Below, one piece after another: positions 49,737-59,859 of a stretch of 64,000 nt of DNA. Source of the stretch: Acidimicrobiia bacterium (lineage in GTDB: Bacteria; Actinomycetota; Acidimicrobiia; Spongiisociales; ZC4RG35); assembly GCA_026002975.1 (NCBI GenBank), contig BPGJ01000011.1, positions 23,813-87,812 on the forward strand, written 5' to 3'. The translations under genes were made by a program, and so were the position numbers. How positions within the stretch are numbered: position 1 is the stretch's first letter; each line of letters opens with the position of its first letter. Below the pieces are notes generated by a model. It was given only the letters and a program-made list of their open reading frames with translations. It was not told the DNA's origin and searched no databases.

Positions 49737-50132
49737 TCAGGACGGCGGGGCGAAGAACTCCAACGCGATCCCGTCCGGATCCCTGAAGCTGAGTCCCGAG
49801 CCGTAGGAAGCGTCGACTATGCCCCCGTGCCGAATGCCGAGGGCATCGAGACGTTCGACCCATCGCTCGAGTTCGGACCTGTCGGCACATGCGAACGCCA
49901 CGTGATCCAGTCCGACTTCGAACTCGCTGAACCCCTCCTCACCGGGGCCCTGATCGTGCTGGTGTAGCCCGATGAGGGCCCCTCCATCCAGCAGGAACAC
50001 AGTGTGGTGGTAACCAGCGTCGGTTCGCTCGTCCAGCACAGGATCGGAACCGATGAGGCGCCTGTACCAAGGCACGGAGACGGACAGGTCCCTCACCGTG
50101 AGGGCGACGTGTCCGATTGCCGGAAAGGCCAT
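49737..50132 (-). CDS. VOC-family protein
   Basis: IGHVALTVRDLSVSVPWYRRLIGSDPVLDE, FRDPDGIALEFFAPP. Confidence 0.87.
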   Translation of the reverse strand: MAFPAIGHVALTVRDLSVSVPWYRRLIGSDPVLDERTDAGYHHTVFLLDGGALIGLHQHDQGPGEEGFSEFEVGLDHVAFACADRSELERWVERLDALGIRHGGIVDASYGSGLSFRDPDGIALEFFAPPS

Positions 50133-50302
50133 GATTCCCTCCTCCCTGCCGAATCCGATCGGCACGGCCAAGCGATCCTAAGGCCGGCTCAGGGCGGGGC
50201 ACAAGGGGTTTTCGTGTCGGCCCAAGCGGGTTTGGGAACCCGGTCGACGTCGGGGGACGTCCGGCGGGCGAGGCGGAAACATGTCACACCCCTCCGATAG
50301 AG

Positions 50303-50318
50303 TCGAACACATGTTCGA
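50303..50318. promoter_or_regulatory. LexA/SOS box
   Basis: TCGAACacatGTTCGA, 16-bp perfect match to CGAAC-N4-GTTCG. Confidence 0.75.
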
Positions 50319-51837
50319 TACATGCAGGTGTGGGTCGCCCGAGGCGTCGCCGCTCCAAGAGACGGTGACCGATGGCACACATCGATCGACCGACCGGCCG
50401 TCGCACGGGGTTCCCGCCGATCTGGCGTCTTGGGAGCCGGGACCGACGGTGATGTCGGTCCTCGCCGACACGGACCTGGATCGGCTGAACCCCGAGGAAC
50501 ACGTGGTGGTCATGCGCACCTACCAGCGGTTGATCTCCCACCTCCAGGCGGGCCTCTACCGGTCGATGCTGGCGATCCTCGACGCGTACCGCCACCTGGT
50601 AGACGATTCCGACGACGACGAGTTCGTCCACGACGCAGCCCAAGCCGAGATCGGATCGGCTCTGGGTCTGACCCGCCGTGCCGCTGCCCAGGAGCTGACC
50701 TTCGCCATCGGGCTCCGCCGCCTCCCCCAGGTGGCCGCCGCTCTGGCCAAAGGGGACATCGACCGGCGCCGCGCCCGGGTCCTGATCTTGGAAACGGCCC
50801 ACCTGTCCGAAGACGCGGCACGCCAGACCGTGAGCCGGGTGATCGGCTCGGCCGGCAGCCTCACCACCGGTCAGCTGGCAGCCCGGCTCCGCCGCTTGGT
50901 GGTCGAAGCAGCGCCCGAAGAAGCCCAACAGAGGTTCGACCACGCCACCGATCAACGTCGGATGGTGGTGGAACCCACCTGTGAAGGCACCGCCGACATC
51001 CTGCTCATCGGCGTCTCACCCGAAAAGGCGATGGCCGCGTCCGATCACGTCGACACGCTCGCTCGCCATCTCAAACGCCTGCCCGGAGAATCCCGCACCC
51101 TCGACCAGCTCCGAACCGACGTAGCCGTCGACCTCCTGAGGGGCCGGAACCCCGACCCGTCCCGGGCCACGAACCCGAGAAGCGGCGAGGTGATCGTCCA
51201 GGTGGATCTGACCACCCTGGCAGAGCTAGACGACCACCCGGGCGAGCTGGCCGGGTACGGACCGGTGATAGCCGACATCGCCAGGCAGGTGGCCCGCTCC
51301 ACCACCAGGTGGTCCTTCGAGGTGTCCGACCCCGACAGCGGCCGGGTCACCCACGTCGGCGCGGTCCGCCGACGCCCCACCACGGCGCAGACCCGCATGG
51401 TCCGGGCCGGCCATCCGACCTGTGTGTTTCCCGGATGCCGCATGCCGGCCCACAGATGCGACCTCGACCACCGGCGGCCCTACTCCCGGAACGGTCCCAC
51501 CTGCCCTTGCAACCTCGCCCCCCTCTGTCGACACCACCACCAGATCCGCCACCGAGCCGGCTGGACATACCGCCGGATCGACCGAGACAGCATACGAATG
51601 GACCAGCCCCCTCGGCCGGACATACCCCGTCACCTGCCGATCACCCTAGGTGTCGGTGTTCCGGTCAGAACACGCCGCCCACGACGAGCGAACCGACGAC
51701 CGCCACCAGCCATAGGAGTGGAGCCGCCACCCCTCCCAGTAGCCTGGCCCGCAGCCGCCATCGGCTCCCAAACGCCATGTAGGCGAACAGTCCCACCATC
51801 GGCAGGAGCACCACCACCGCCAACCAGACGACCCTGA
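50311..51837 (+). CDS. DUF222/13E12-type HNH endonuclease domain protein
   Basis: DUF222-like body and C-terminal CVFPGCRMPAHRCDLDHRRPYSRNGPTCPCNLAPLCRHHHQIRH. Confidence 0.85.
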   Translation: MFDTCRCGSPEASPLQETVTDGTHRSTDRPSHGVPADLASWEPGPTVMSVLADTDLDRLNPEEHVVVMRTYQRLISHLQAGLYRSMLAILDAYRHLVDDSDDDEFVHDAAQAEIGSALGLTRRAAAQELTFAIGLRRLPQVAAALAKGDIDRRRARVLILETAHLSEDAARQTVSRVIGSAGSLTTGQLAARLRRLVVEAAPEEAQQRFDHATDQRRMVVEPTCEGTADILLIGVSPEKAMAASDHVDTLARHLKRLPGESRTLDQLRTDVAVDLLRGRNPDPSRATNPRSGEVIVQVDLTTLAELDDHPGELAGYGPVIADIARQVARSTTRWSFEVSDPDSGRVTHVGAVRRRPTTAQTRMVRAGHPTCVFPGCRMPAHRCDLDHRRPYSRNGPTCPCNLAPLCRHHHQIRHRAGWTYRRIDRDSIRMDQPPRPDIPRHLPITLGVGVPVRTRRPRRANRRPPPAIGVEPPPLPVAWPAAAIGSQTPCRRTVPPSAGAPPPPTRRP

Positions 51838-53601
51838 TCCAGACGGACCGGTCGTCGCGTAACGTCCTCCACCCCACCCAGACCGAACCCAGCAGCCAGG
51901 TCAGGAAGGGCACCCACCACAGCAGGGCGCCGAACCAGACCGGCCAGAACCCCGCCGTCGACGGCGATGCCCAGAATCACCGGCCTCGGGGCGTCGAACT
52001 CGATCCCAGGAGGCAGCTCCGGTGTCGTGACGGATGCCGGGTCGAAGTCCAAGGAGGAGAACACCGCCACCGCGGGACGGACCGGCGCCTCGGCCCCTCC
52101 CGGAAGCTGGGGGAAGTCGAGTTCGGGATCGGGCGCGTCCCCGTGGTCGAGCTGGGGATTCTGCTTCGCTCTGGCCTGGGCGATACGACCAAGGTTGTCG
52201 GACGAAGCGGCCATCCCGTACCACAAGGGCAGGTTGATTCCTTCGCAGTCGTGGAGTAGTCGAAGAAGGTACGGGACGGTGGTGGCGGCGTCGTTGCCGG
52301 CGAAACACGAACCCTCCTCCAACGGGCCGCCCAACATCAGGTCGGCCCGGCCCGAACCCCGGATCACGTTGTCCCGCACCTGGTTGCCGCCCGACCGCCA
52401 CAGGTTGGCGTCGATGTTGGTCGCCACCAGCACCCCGGAGGTCCGGTTGTTGACCAACAGGTTGTCCCGCACCACCGAGTCCCTGACCCCGGCCAACACC
52501 ACGCCGTTCCCGTAGGCCGACCACTCCGCCACCTTGCTCGGCGCCCGACCCACCTCGCCGTTGTGGTGGATGTAGTTCCCGGCGATCACCACGTCGTGGG
52601 TGGGGGGCAGCAACTCCGAATCCAGGGTGTTGGGCACCACCCCGGCGACGTTGTACCGCCACTCGGAATTCACGATGTAGAGGTTCCCGGAGGCGTTGGT
52701 GCCCGAATAGCCGAGACCGTTGAACTCGGCCACCACGTCGGTGATCACCGCGTTGCATGGATCACACTGGCCTATGTAGAAGCCGGCGTCGTAGGAACCC
52801 GAGGCGTATGAGTGTTCGAACAGCCCATCGACCGAGTCGAAGGCGTAGATGCCATACACCCAGTTGTCGATCGAGGTGAGATACGACCCCCGGTAGCCGG
52901 TCACACCGGTCCAGAAGAACCCGTTGAGGGTGTAGTTCCGGGCGGTCAGGTTCTCGATCGCCACCCCGTCGGCGGTGACGACGATGCCGTTCTCCCTGGT
53001 GAACTCCCCGTCGAGGATCACCCGGTTGCGGTCGGTGCCCCGGATGGTGAGGCCGGGAGTGGTCACCGACACCGACTCCCGGTAGATCCCCGGACCAACC
53101 AGCACCAGGTCCCCGGGCTGGGCGGCGTCGACCGCCGCTTGGATGGTCGGGAACTCCTCCGGCACCCGCCTGGTGGTCCCGGTCCACGTGTCCGGGGGCT
53201 TCGGAAGCGGCCGCCGCCACCTCGGCGGGTTCGGCCACGTCACCGACGATGACCGTCCCCACCATGCCCTCCCACTCTCCTTCGGCGTTCTGGGTGGCGT
53301 GCAGCGAACAGAAGAACTGGTAGACCCCGGGGCGGTCGATGGTCACGGTGACCGACTCACCCGGTTCCTGGTTGCCACCACCGGCGGTCACCGTGTTGAA
53401 GGTGCCGTCTGCCGCGATCGCGTTGTGCGGCACTCGACCTTCGTTGACGAAGCGGATGGTCTGCCCGACCTCGGCTTCGATCACCCCGGGAGCGAACACG
53501 TTGTCGAGCATCCTCACCTCGACGGCGTCGTCCTGACCGCCCCCGCATGCAGCCAACCCCAGCACCAGGAGGACCAGACCGCCGAGCCGTCGCAGGACCA
53601 C
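51665..53601 (-). CDS. Lipoprotein with cupredoxin domain, right-handed beta-helix domain and C-terminal TM region (frame changes)
   Basis: Lipobox LGLAACGGG; NVFAPGVIEAEVGQTIRFVNEGRVPHNAI...GVYQFFCSLHATQNAEGEWEGMVGTVIVG; IQAAVDAAQPGDLVLVGPGIYRESVSV beta-helix repeats; PLDc_N-like TM tail. Confidence 0.7.
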
Positions 53602-53654
53602 GGCAGGCCAGACTAGAAGACCAGAAGCGAAGGAGACGCCCGAAAGGAGTAAAT

Positions 53655-54033
53655 CGGATCTCGTTATCCGCCTTTCGAGCCCAATCCGAGTCTGTCCTCC
53701 AGGTAGCGCCTCGAGGGCCACGCCGTTGTTGTGCACGGGATCCTTCGCCGCGTACAGGAGGGTTACGTCGCCTCGGCGTGCGGCGTCCACCAGGGGACGC
53801 CACGCCTCGGGGCGGGTGTCCAGCTCGGCGAAGTAGCGCTGCAGGAACCCGTCCCATCGTGACGGATCGTGGCCGAACCAGCGCCGGAGCTCGTCGCTCG
53901 GGGCGACTTCCCGTAGCCAGCCGTCGAGCCGGAGGGTTTCCTTCGCGACGCCACGCGGCCACAACCGGTCGACCAGGAACCGAGCCCCGTCGTCCTCCGC
54001 CGGCGGGTCGTAGACCCGCTTCACCTTGATCAC
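53655..54033 (-). CDS. DUF488-family protein (3' frame change)
   Basis: IKVKRVYDPPAEDDGARFLVDRLWPRGVAKETLRLDGWLREVAPSDELRRWFGHDP. Confidence 0.8.
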
Positions 54034-54297
54034 CGGTCGGCCTCTCCTCCTGCCCCAGGAACGCTCAGCCCCTTCCTGATGATCCACAGTTTCATGTCGT
54101 AGGTCAACCAAGATCCAGCTGATACCACCGCATACGTCGCCAGGGTCGTGTGGTGTTGAGCGCCTTACAGACGTGCACGCCTCCGTGGGGCGGATCGAAG
54201 TCGTCGGACTCGGTGCCGAGTTTCCAAGCCGTGTCGGGCGCGGTCCCATGGCGAGGAGGCGATGTGGGCCCCTCGAAGGCCGCTTCGTCGGGCTTCA

Positions 54298-55428
54298 TTA
54301 TGTATCCTCGCTCAGAATCGCCATGACCTCCGGCGCCACGAACCGCCGCTGACGCCGCGGACCGGATGCCATCTCCCGGAGGATCCCCAGGTCGGCGAGC
54401 TGGTCGAGCATCCTGAGCGCCGTCGGTCGCCGTACGTCTACGTTCGCCTCGACGAGTCGCGCCGTGAGGATCGGGTGCGCGAACAGCAGGTCGACGACAG
54501 CCACTGCCTGGCTCCTGGTCGATCCCGTGACGCGGGTCCGGTAGTCCTCTCGAAGGTCGATGAGTCGTTCGGCTCTAGCTACCGCATCGTTCGCCTGGAC
54601 TTCCACCCCGCGCAAGAAGAAGCGGATCCAACCATCGAGGTCACCGACCTCTCGCACCGCCTGGAGCCTGGCGTAGTACTCGTCCCGATGCCGCTCGAAG
54701 TAGGGAGAAAGGTATAGCAGTGGGCTGGGGAGGCGTCCGTGAAGGATCAGGTGAAACACGATGACCAGCCGCCCGAGCCGACCGTTGCCGTCGAGGAAAG
54801 GGTGGATGGTCTCGAACTGATAATGGATCAGCCCGCTCTGAACGAGGGTCGGGATCGACCGGTTCTCGTGAACGAACCGTTCCCAGTCGGCGAGTAGCGG
54901 ACCGAGCTCCTCCGGGGGCGGCGGAACGAATGACGCGGTCTCGATCGTGGCCCCCGGCCCGCCGATCCAATTCTGGCTCGTCCGCAACTCACCGGGGTGA
55001 CGGTCTCGGCCGCGTACCCCATCGAGCAGGACCGCATGCATCTCTCGTACGAGCCGGAGGCTGAACGGCAGCCTCTCCAAGAGAGCCAGCCCTCGTTCCA
55101 TGGCTCTGACATAATTGACGACCTCTTCGACATCTGGCCCCAGGGCTTCGCCGCCCGCCTCGGCCTCCAGGACCTCGACGAGGTTCGCTCTGGTGCCCTC
55201 GATCCGAGTAGACGCCAGTGCTTCCCGAAGGAGGTAAGGACGAATGAGTAGATGCGGATTCGGCAACAATCGGCCAACGCCGGCCAGACGCCCCAGGGCA
55301 GCTTCTGCATCGGCGAGGAGCCGCACCGTGCCCGGGGACAGCTCGACGGACTCGGGGAGCGGCCGGGGATAGTAGGCGAGGTACCCCTTGCCCGGAACCG
55401 GGCGCACCTGACCAAAGCTAGTAGCCAT
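54298..55428 (-). CDS. Fic-family protein with N-terminal inhibitory motif and C-terminal winged helix
   Basis: IHYQFETIHPFLDGNGRLGRL Fic motif; STRIEGTR inhibitory-helix-like motif. Confidence 0.9.
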   Translation of the reverse strand: MATSFGQVRPVPGKGYLAYYPRPLPESVELSPGTVRLLADAEAALGRLAGVGRLLPNPHLLIRPYLLREALASTRIEGTRANLVEVLEAEAGGEALGPDVEEVVNYVRAMERGLALLERLPFSLRLVREMHAVLLDGVRGRDRHPGELRTSQNWIGGPGATIETASFVPPPPEELGPLLADWERFVHENRSIPTLVQSGLIHYQFETIHPFLDGNGRLGRLVIVFHLILHGRLPSPLLYLSPYFERHRDEYYARLQAVREVGDLDGWIRFFLRGVEVQANDAVARAERLIDLREDYRTRVTGSTRSQAVAVVDLLFAHPILTARLVEANVDVRRPTALRMLDQLADLGILREMASGPRRQRRFVAPEVMAILSEDT

Positions 55429-55469
55429 GTAACGGTCCGGGTCCACCACCAGCAGGATACTTCACCTTT

Positions 55470-55489
55470 ACGCTAAAGGGCGTTAGCGT
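55470..55489. promoter_or_regulatory. Inverted repeat upstream of fic, candidate operator
   Basis: ACGCTAA-N6-TTAGCGT. Confidence 0.45.
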
Positions 55490-55661
55490 TATGGTCGAGG
55501 GCTCAACCCTACAACGGCTGTAAAGGTGCTCTGAGATGCACCAACTAGACCGGGTGGATCTACCACCCCTCGAGATGCCGCATCGGCCACACCGCTTCGT
55601 CCGCCTCCTCCACATCCCCCGCTCTTCGCCCCCGAGGTCCTCTTGCTACGGTCCCTAGCGG

Positions 55662-56424
55662 ATGGGTGTGGTCACGTTTCTGTTCACCGACCTGGAGGGA
55701 TCGACCCGGCTGTGGGAGAAGCACCCCGAGGCGATGAGGGAGGCTCTGGCTGTCCACGATCGGCTCCTCGAAGACCTGGTGGAAGAACATGGTGGACGGA
55801 TCTTCAAGCACACCGGAGACGGCATCTGCGCCGTGTTCGACTCGGCGGGCGATGCCCTGGAGGCCTCCGCTGACATCCAGCGTCGGTTCGCCGACGAGAC
55901 GCTGCCGGAAGTAGGGCGGCTCCGCCTCAGGATCGGCGTCCACGCCGGAGAGGCGGAAGAGAGGGACGGAGACTTCTTCGGCACTGCGCTGAACCGCACC
56001 GCCAGGCTGATGTCCGCTGCCCACGGCGGCCAGGCCCTGGTGAGTCTGGTCGCGGCCCGTTTGGCCGACGACGCCCGATTGCAACTACGAGATCTGGGTG
56101 AGCACCGCCTTCGGGACCTGGGACGTCCCGAGCGGGTTTTCCAGCTCGTCGTAGACGGCCTCCCCCATGACTTCCTGCCGATTCGAACCCTCGATCACGC
56201 CCGGCCTCCCAGTGCTCACCACTTCCTTCGTAGGGCGCGACCAGGAACTAGCCGAGCTGGAAAAGCTCATTCGTGGAGCCCGCCTGGTGACGGTGACCGG
56301 TGTCGGTGGTTCGGGCAAGACCCGGCTGGCCCTCCAGGCCACCGCCAACCTCCTGCCAGAGTTCCGTGACGGTGTCTGGCTCGTGGAGCTGGCGGCGATC
56401 ACCAACCCTGACATGATCGACAAC
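55662..56424 (+). pseudogene. Adenylate/guanylate cyclase plus AAA ATPase regulator, truncated and frameshifted
   Basis: VVTFLFTDLEGSTRLWEKHPEAMREALAVHDRLL cyclase motif; FVGRDQELAELEKLIRGARLVTVTGVGGSGKTRLALQ in a second frame; ends abruptly in a transposase sequence. Confidence 0.7.
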
Positions 56425-56676
56425 CCCAACCGGCTGAACAGCGAGGCCGCCTTCGCCGCCCTCTGCGGCGTCGCACCACTACCCGCCTCCAGCAGCAACA
56501 CCCAGCGACACCGGCTCAACCGGGCCGGAGACCGCCAAGCCAACAACGACTACATGACTCGCCGCTCGCCGAAGGACGCACCAAGGCCCAGATCATCCGC
56601 TGCCTCAAACGCTATGTGGCCCGCGAACTCTTCAAGACCATCCGACAACTCGTCGCGGCCCCCACACCCACTTGAC
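56425..56676 (+). mobile_element. IS110-family transposase C-terminal remnant
   Basis: NPNRLNSEAAFAALCGVAPLPASSSNTQRHRLNRAGDRQANN and, in another frame, LAEGRTKAQIIRCLKRYVARELF. Confidence 0.8.
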
Positions 56677-56855
56677 AGACATAGGAGCGTCTACGGATTC
56701 GTCGCCAGCCGTCACTTCGCCCAACGAGACGCCCCCCTCCTGAAAAGAGGACTGGCCACACCGAAGCAACGCGGCCGCAAACGGGACCTTCTCCTCTGTC
56801 CCGCCCGTTGGACATCTCCTATAGTCGACACGGTGTCGAGAAGAGGAGGCTGATC

Positions 56856-57602
56856 GTGGGTCGCTTGGATGGTGCTGTCGCTCTGATCAGCGGTGGGGCT
56901 CGAGGGATGGGAGCCTCCCACGCTCGGGGCATCGTCGCCGAAGGAGGGAAGGTCGTCATAGGCGACGTGCTCGACGACGAGGGAAGGGCCCTGGCCGACG
57001 AGCTCGGGGACGCCGTGCGCTTCGTCCACCTTGATGTGACCCGGCCTGAGGACTGGGACGCGGCGGTGCGGACCGCTGAAGAGGAGTTCGGGCCGGTGAC
57101 CCCTGCTCATCAACAACGCCGGGATCGTGTCGTACTCGAACATCGAGGACACCGACCCTGCGGAGTTCCGCAGGGGTGATCGAGATCAACCTGATAGGCG
57201 TATTCCTGGGGATGCGGGGCGACGATCCCGTCTCTGCGTCGAGCCGGAGGAGGAGTGATCATCAACGTATCGTCGACCGCCGGCATGACCGGGTATGCCC
57301 AGATCGGCGCCTACGTGGCGAGCAAATGGGGTGTGCGGGGCATCACCAAGACCGCCGCCATGGAACTCGGGCGTGACGGGATTCGGGTGGTGTCCATCCA
57401 TCCCGGACCCATCCGTACCCCGATGACGGAGGGAATGGGCGACGAACTCACCGCCACCCAACCCATCCCCAGGTTCGGTGAACCCGAAGAGGTGACCAGG
57501 ATGGTGATCTTCCTCGCCGCCGACGCTACCTACAGCACCGGATCTGAGTTCGTGATCGACGGCGGGGCATTGCTGGGACCGGTGATGGAGCTACAGCAGT
57601 AG
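56856..57602 (+). CDS. SDR-family oxidoreductase (several frame changes)
   Basis: VALISGGARGMGASHARGIVAEGGKVVIGDV ... VIINVSSTAGMTGYAQIGAYVASKWGVRGITKTAAMELG. Confidence 0.75.
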
Positions 57603-57623
57603 TCGGTCAGGAGCAGTGGTGGG

Positions 57624-58088
57624 TCAGGTGGGCGGCTGCCTAGAGATGACCTCGATGGTTGGCTCGACCACTACGCGGGCGCTCACCGAGCGGCTCACGA
57701 GACAGGCTTCTTTTGCCTTTTCGAGCAGCCGCCTAGCCCGTTCGGCTTTGGTTTCGGAGTCGACCACCACCCTTGGCCGCAACACGACCAGGTCGAATCG
57801 GTATCGGCGGTCTTCGGACTTTACGAGACGCCCGGTGGGATCGTCAGCGTAGTCCAGGATGTCGAGCTGAGACATGGAAGCCACTGCCTGAAAGGTGGTC
57901 ATCAGGCAGGCCGCCACCGACGCTACGAAGAGATGCTCTGGGGTCCAGACACCAGCCGGACCCCCGAACTGTGGGGGTGGAGCGACCTCCAGCGGAGGGA
58001 GTTCGTAGTCCTCGCTCGATAGCTCGCCTGACCCGCCTGCCAGTCGCCGGAGATGCAGTCGATACTCGTGATATTCGGACATACGCAT
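57624..58088 (-). CDS. OsmC-family protein
   Basis: GVWTPEHLFVASVAACLMTTFQAVA. Confidence 0.8.
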   Translation of the reverse strand: MRMSEYHEYRLHLRRLAGGSGELSSEDYELPPLEVAPPPQFGGPAGVWTPEHLFVASVAACLMTTFQAVASMSQLDILDYADDPTGRLVKSEDRRYRFDLVVLRPRVVVDSETKAERARRLLEKAKEACLVSRSVSARVVVEPTIEVISRQPPT

Positions 58089-58280
58089 ATGTTCCGTCGG
58101 ATTCGACCAGGGCGTCTCGGGACTTTGGTCACTTTTGGCCCCTCCGAGCCTCATTCCCCTAGATCAGCGCCGCTAGAAGCTCGGGCGAGAACAGTGCGGT
58201 CGGGAGTAGGGGCCCGTTCCGCTGCCCCGAGCGTTGATCCGGCCTGAGGATGCATCGAAGGCGGACCATGTGACGCGAGT

Positions 58281-58973
58281 TCAGCGGTCGATCAAGCCCT
58301 TGCCACGGAGCCAGGTCTTCACGTCCTCGCTCAGCCAGGCCAACGGCACGACATCGACCGCATCCTGGGCCAGGTGTTCGACATGTCGACCGTACTGCTC
58401 GATGATCTGCCGCCGATACTCCGGAAACTGCTCTTGCAGATAACGATCACAGGCCACCGCGATCAGCAGCAGGAACCGTCTCATGAACCACGGTTGATCA
58501 GAGGGTTCCGACTCTTCACGGAGCGCCTGGAGGTATGGGCGCATAGCCACGAAACTCCTCACCACTAGGCCGCCGAACTCCTCTTGAACGAAGGAGACAT
58601 CGAGCAATCCCTTATAGACGAGATAGCCAACCTTGTTGAGTGCAATGCTTCCGTTGCGTAGTGCCTCTCGTCGATTTTGATCATCGACAACATCGGAGAC
58701 GCTGAGTTCCTCTCGCGCCCATCGAGCAGCTTCGTCCAAATCGCTTTTGATCTTTTCGTTGAGATAGTCGTACGTTTGACTCAGCGCATCGAACCGAAGC
58801 TGCTGAATGCTCAGATCCAGCTGATAAACCGTGGCCGCCATGATGGCCGTTGCTGTAGTCGACAGTAGGGTCAAGAGCCCGGTCGCAAACTCACCCGAGA
58901 TGAACCAGGCAACGAGGCCGATCAGTGGAACCGCTATCGCTATTGCGATTATCCATCGACGTAAAGGCTTCAT
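58281..58973 (-). CDS. Hypothetical membrane-anchored protein
   Basis: Two N-terminal TM helices, coiled region; lower GC than surroundings. Confidence 0.6.
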   Translation of the reverse strand: MKPLRRWIIAIAIAVPLIGLVAWFISGEFATGLLTLLSTTATAIMAATVYQLDLSIQQLRFDALSQTYDYLNEKIKSDLDEAARWAREELSVSDVVDDQNRREALRNGSIALNKVGYLVYKGLLDVSFVQEEFGGLVVRSFVAMRPYLQALREESEPSDQPWFMRRFLLLIAVACDRYLQEQFPEYRRQIIEQYGRHVEHLAQDAVDVVPLAWLSEDVKTWLRGKGLIDR

Positions 58974-59101
58974 ACGATGCGAGCTTACGAGCCCAAACCG
59001 AACCGCGGCGCGGGCGACCCTCTCGGTGACTCCGCCTCTTCGAAACCGACTCTCCCGAGCACGGTCTCTCGCGCGATCCGTCGGCCACGTAGTCTTCAGT
59101 C

Positions 59102-59467
59102 GTGCTTCTCAAGCGGGAAGGGCTGCTCGACACACATGGTGACCGATTGACCGACGCCGCCCGGGGTCGAGCTTCGCTCGTGCTCGTTGCCGGTGAATCC
59201 GGAGCGGGCAAGACATCTCTAGTACGCGGCTTCGTCGAATCGGTCGACGACTCGGTCCTCGTCCTGTTCGGCGCCTGCGACCCCCCACCATGCCGGCCCC
59301 GGACCACGACCGTTGAGGAGACGGCCCATGGGGGCGACGCTGAGTTAGACCAGGCGGATATCGTCGCTGCCACCCTCGCAGCGAGGATCCCGCGGGGTTG
59401 CAATCCGGATGTGGCGGTGAAAGACTGCTCCAGGATTTCTGTCGATTTGGGCGGTCCCGTTCGTTGA
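59102..59467 (+). pseudogene. N-terminal fragment of a LuxR-type/AAA ATPase regulator
   Basis: LVLVAGESGAGKTSLVRGFVE...VLFGACDPP then unrelated sequence. Confidence 0.5.
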
Positions 59468-59505
59468 GAGGATGACCAACCCGATTCCGAAGGAGGATGA
59501 AGGCC

Positions 59506-59859
59506 ATGCCCCAGTACCTGATCTCCGTCTGGCACGACGACGACTACTCCGACAACGACTGGTCCGATCCCGAGATCCAGCGCATCGGCCAGCAGGTGGG
59601 CGCTCTCAACGATGAGATGGCGGAAGCCGGTGTCGAGGTTTTCGGCGCCGGCCTGAAGTCGAATTCCACGGCGACGGTGGTGCGGGCCGTCGGCGGGCAG
59701 GTGACCATGACCGACGGCCCGTACGCTGAGACCAAGGAGCAGATGGGTGGCTTCTGGGTCATCGAGGTTCCGGACTTGGACTCCGCGCTCGAGTGGGCCG
59801 GCAAGTGCGCCAGGGCCTGCGAGCTCCCCGTGGAGGTCCGCCCTTTGCAGGATGGGTGA
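59506..59859 (+). CDS. YCII/DGPF-domain protein
   Basis: MPQYLISVWHDDD...MTDGPYAETKEQMGGFWVIEVPDLDSALEWAGK. Confidence 0.85.
   Translation: MPQYLISVWHDDDYSDNDWSDPEIQRIGQQVGALNDEMAEAGVEVFGAGLKSNSTATVVRAVGGQVTMTDGPYAETKEQMGGFWVIEVPDLDSALEWAGKCARACELPVEVRPLQDG

Noticed and set aside
56170-56200. T-loop-like GGGTTCGAATC on the minus strand as a tRNA
   Set aside because: No acceptor or anticodon arms can be folded; lies inside coding-like cyclase sequence.
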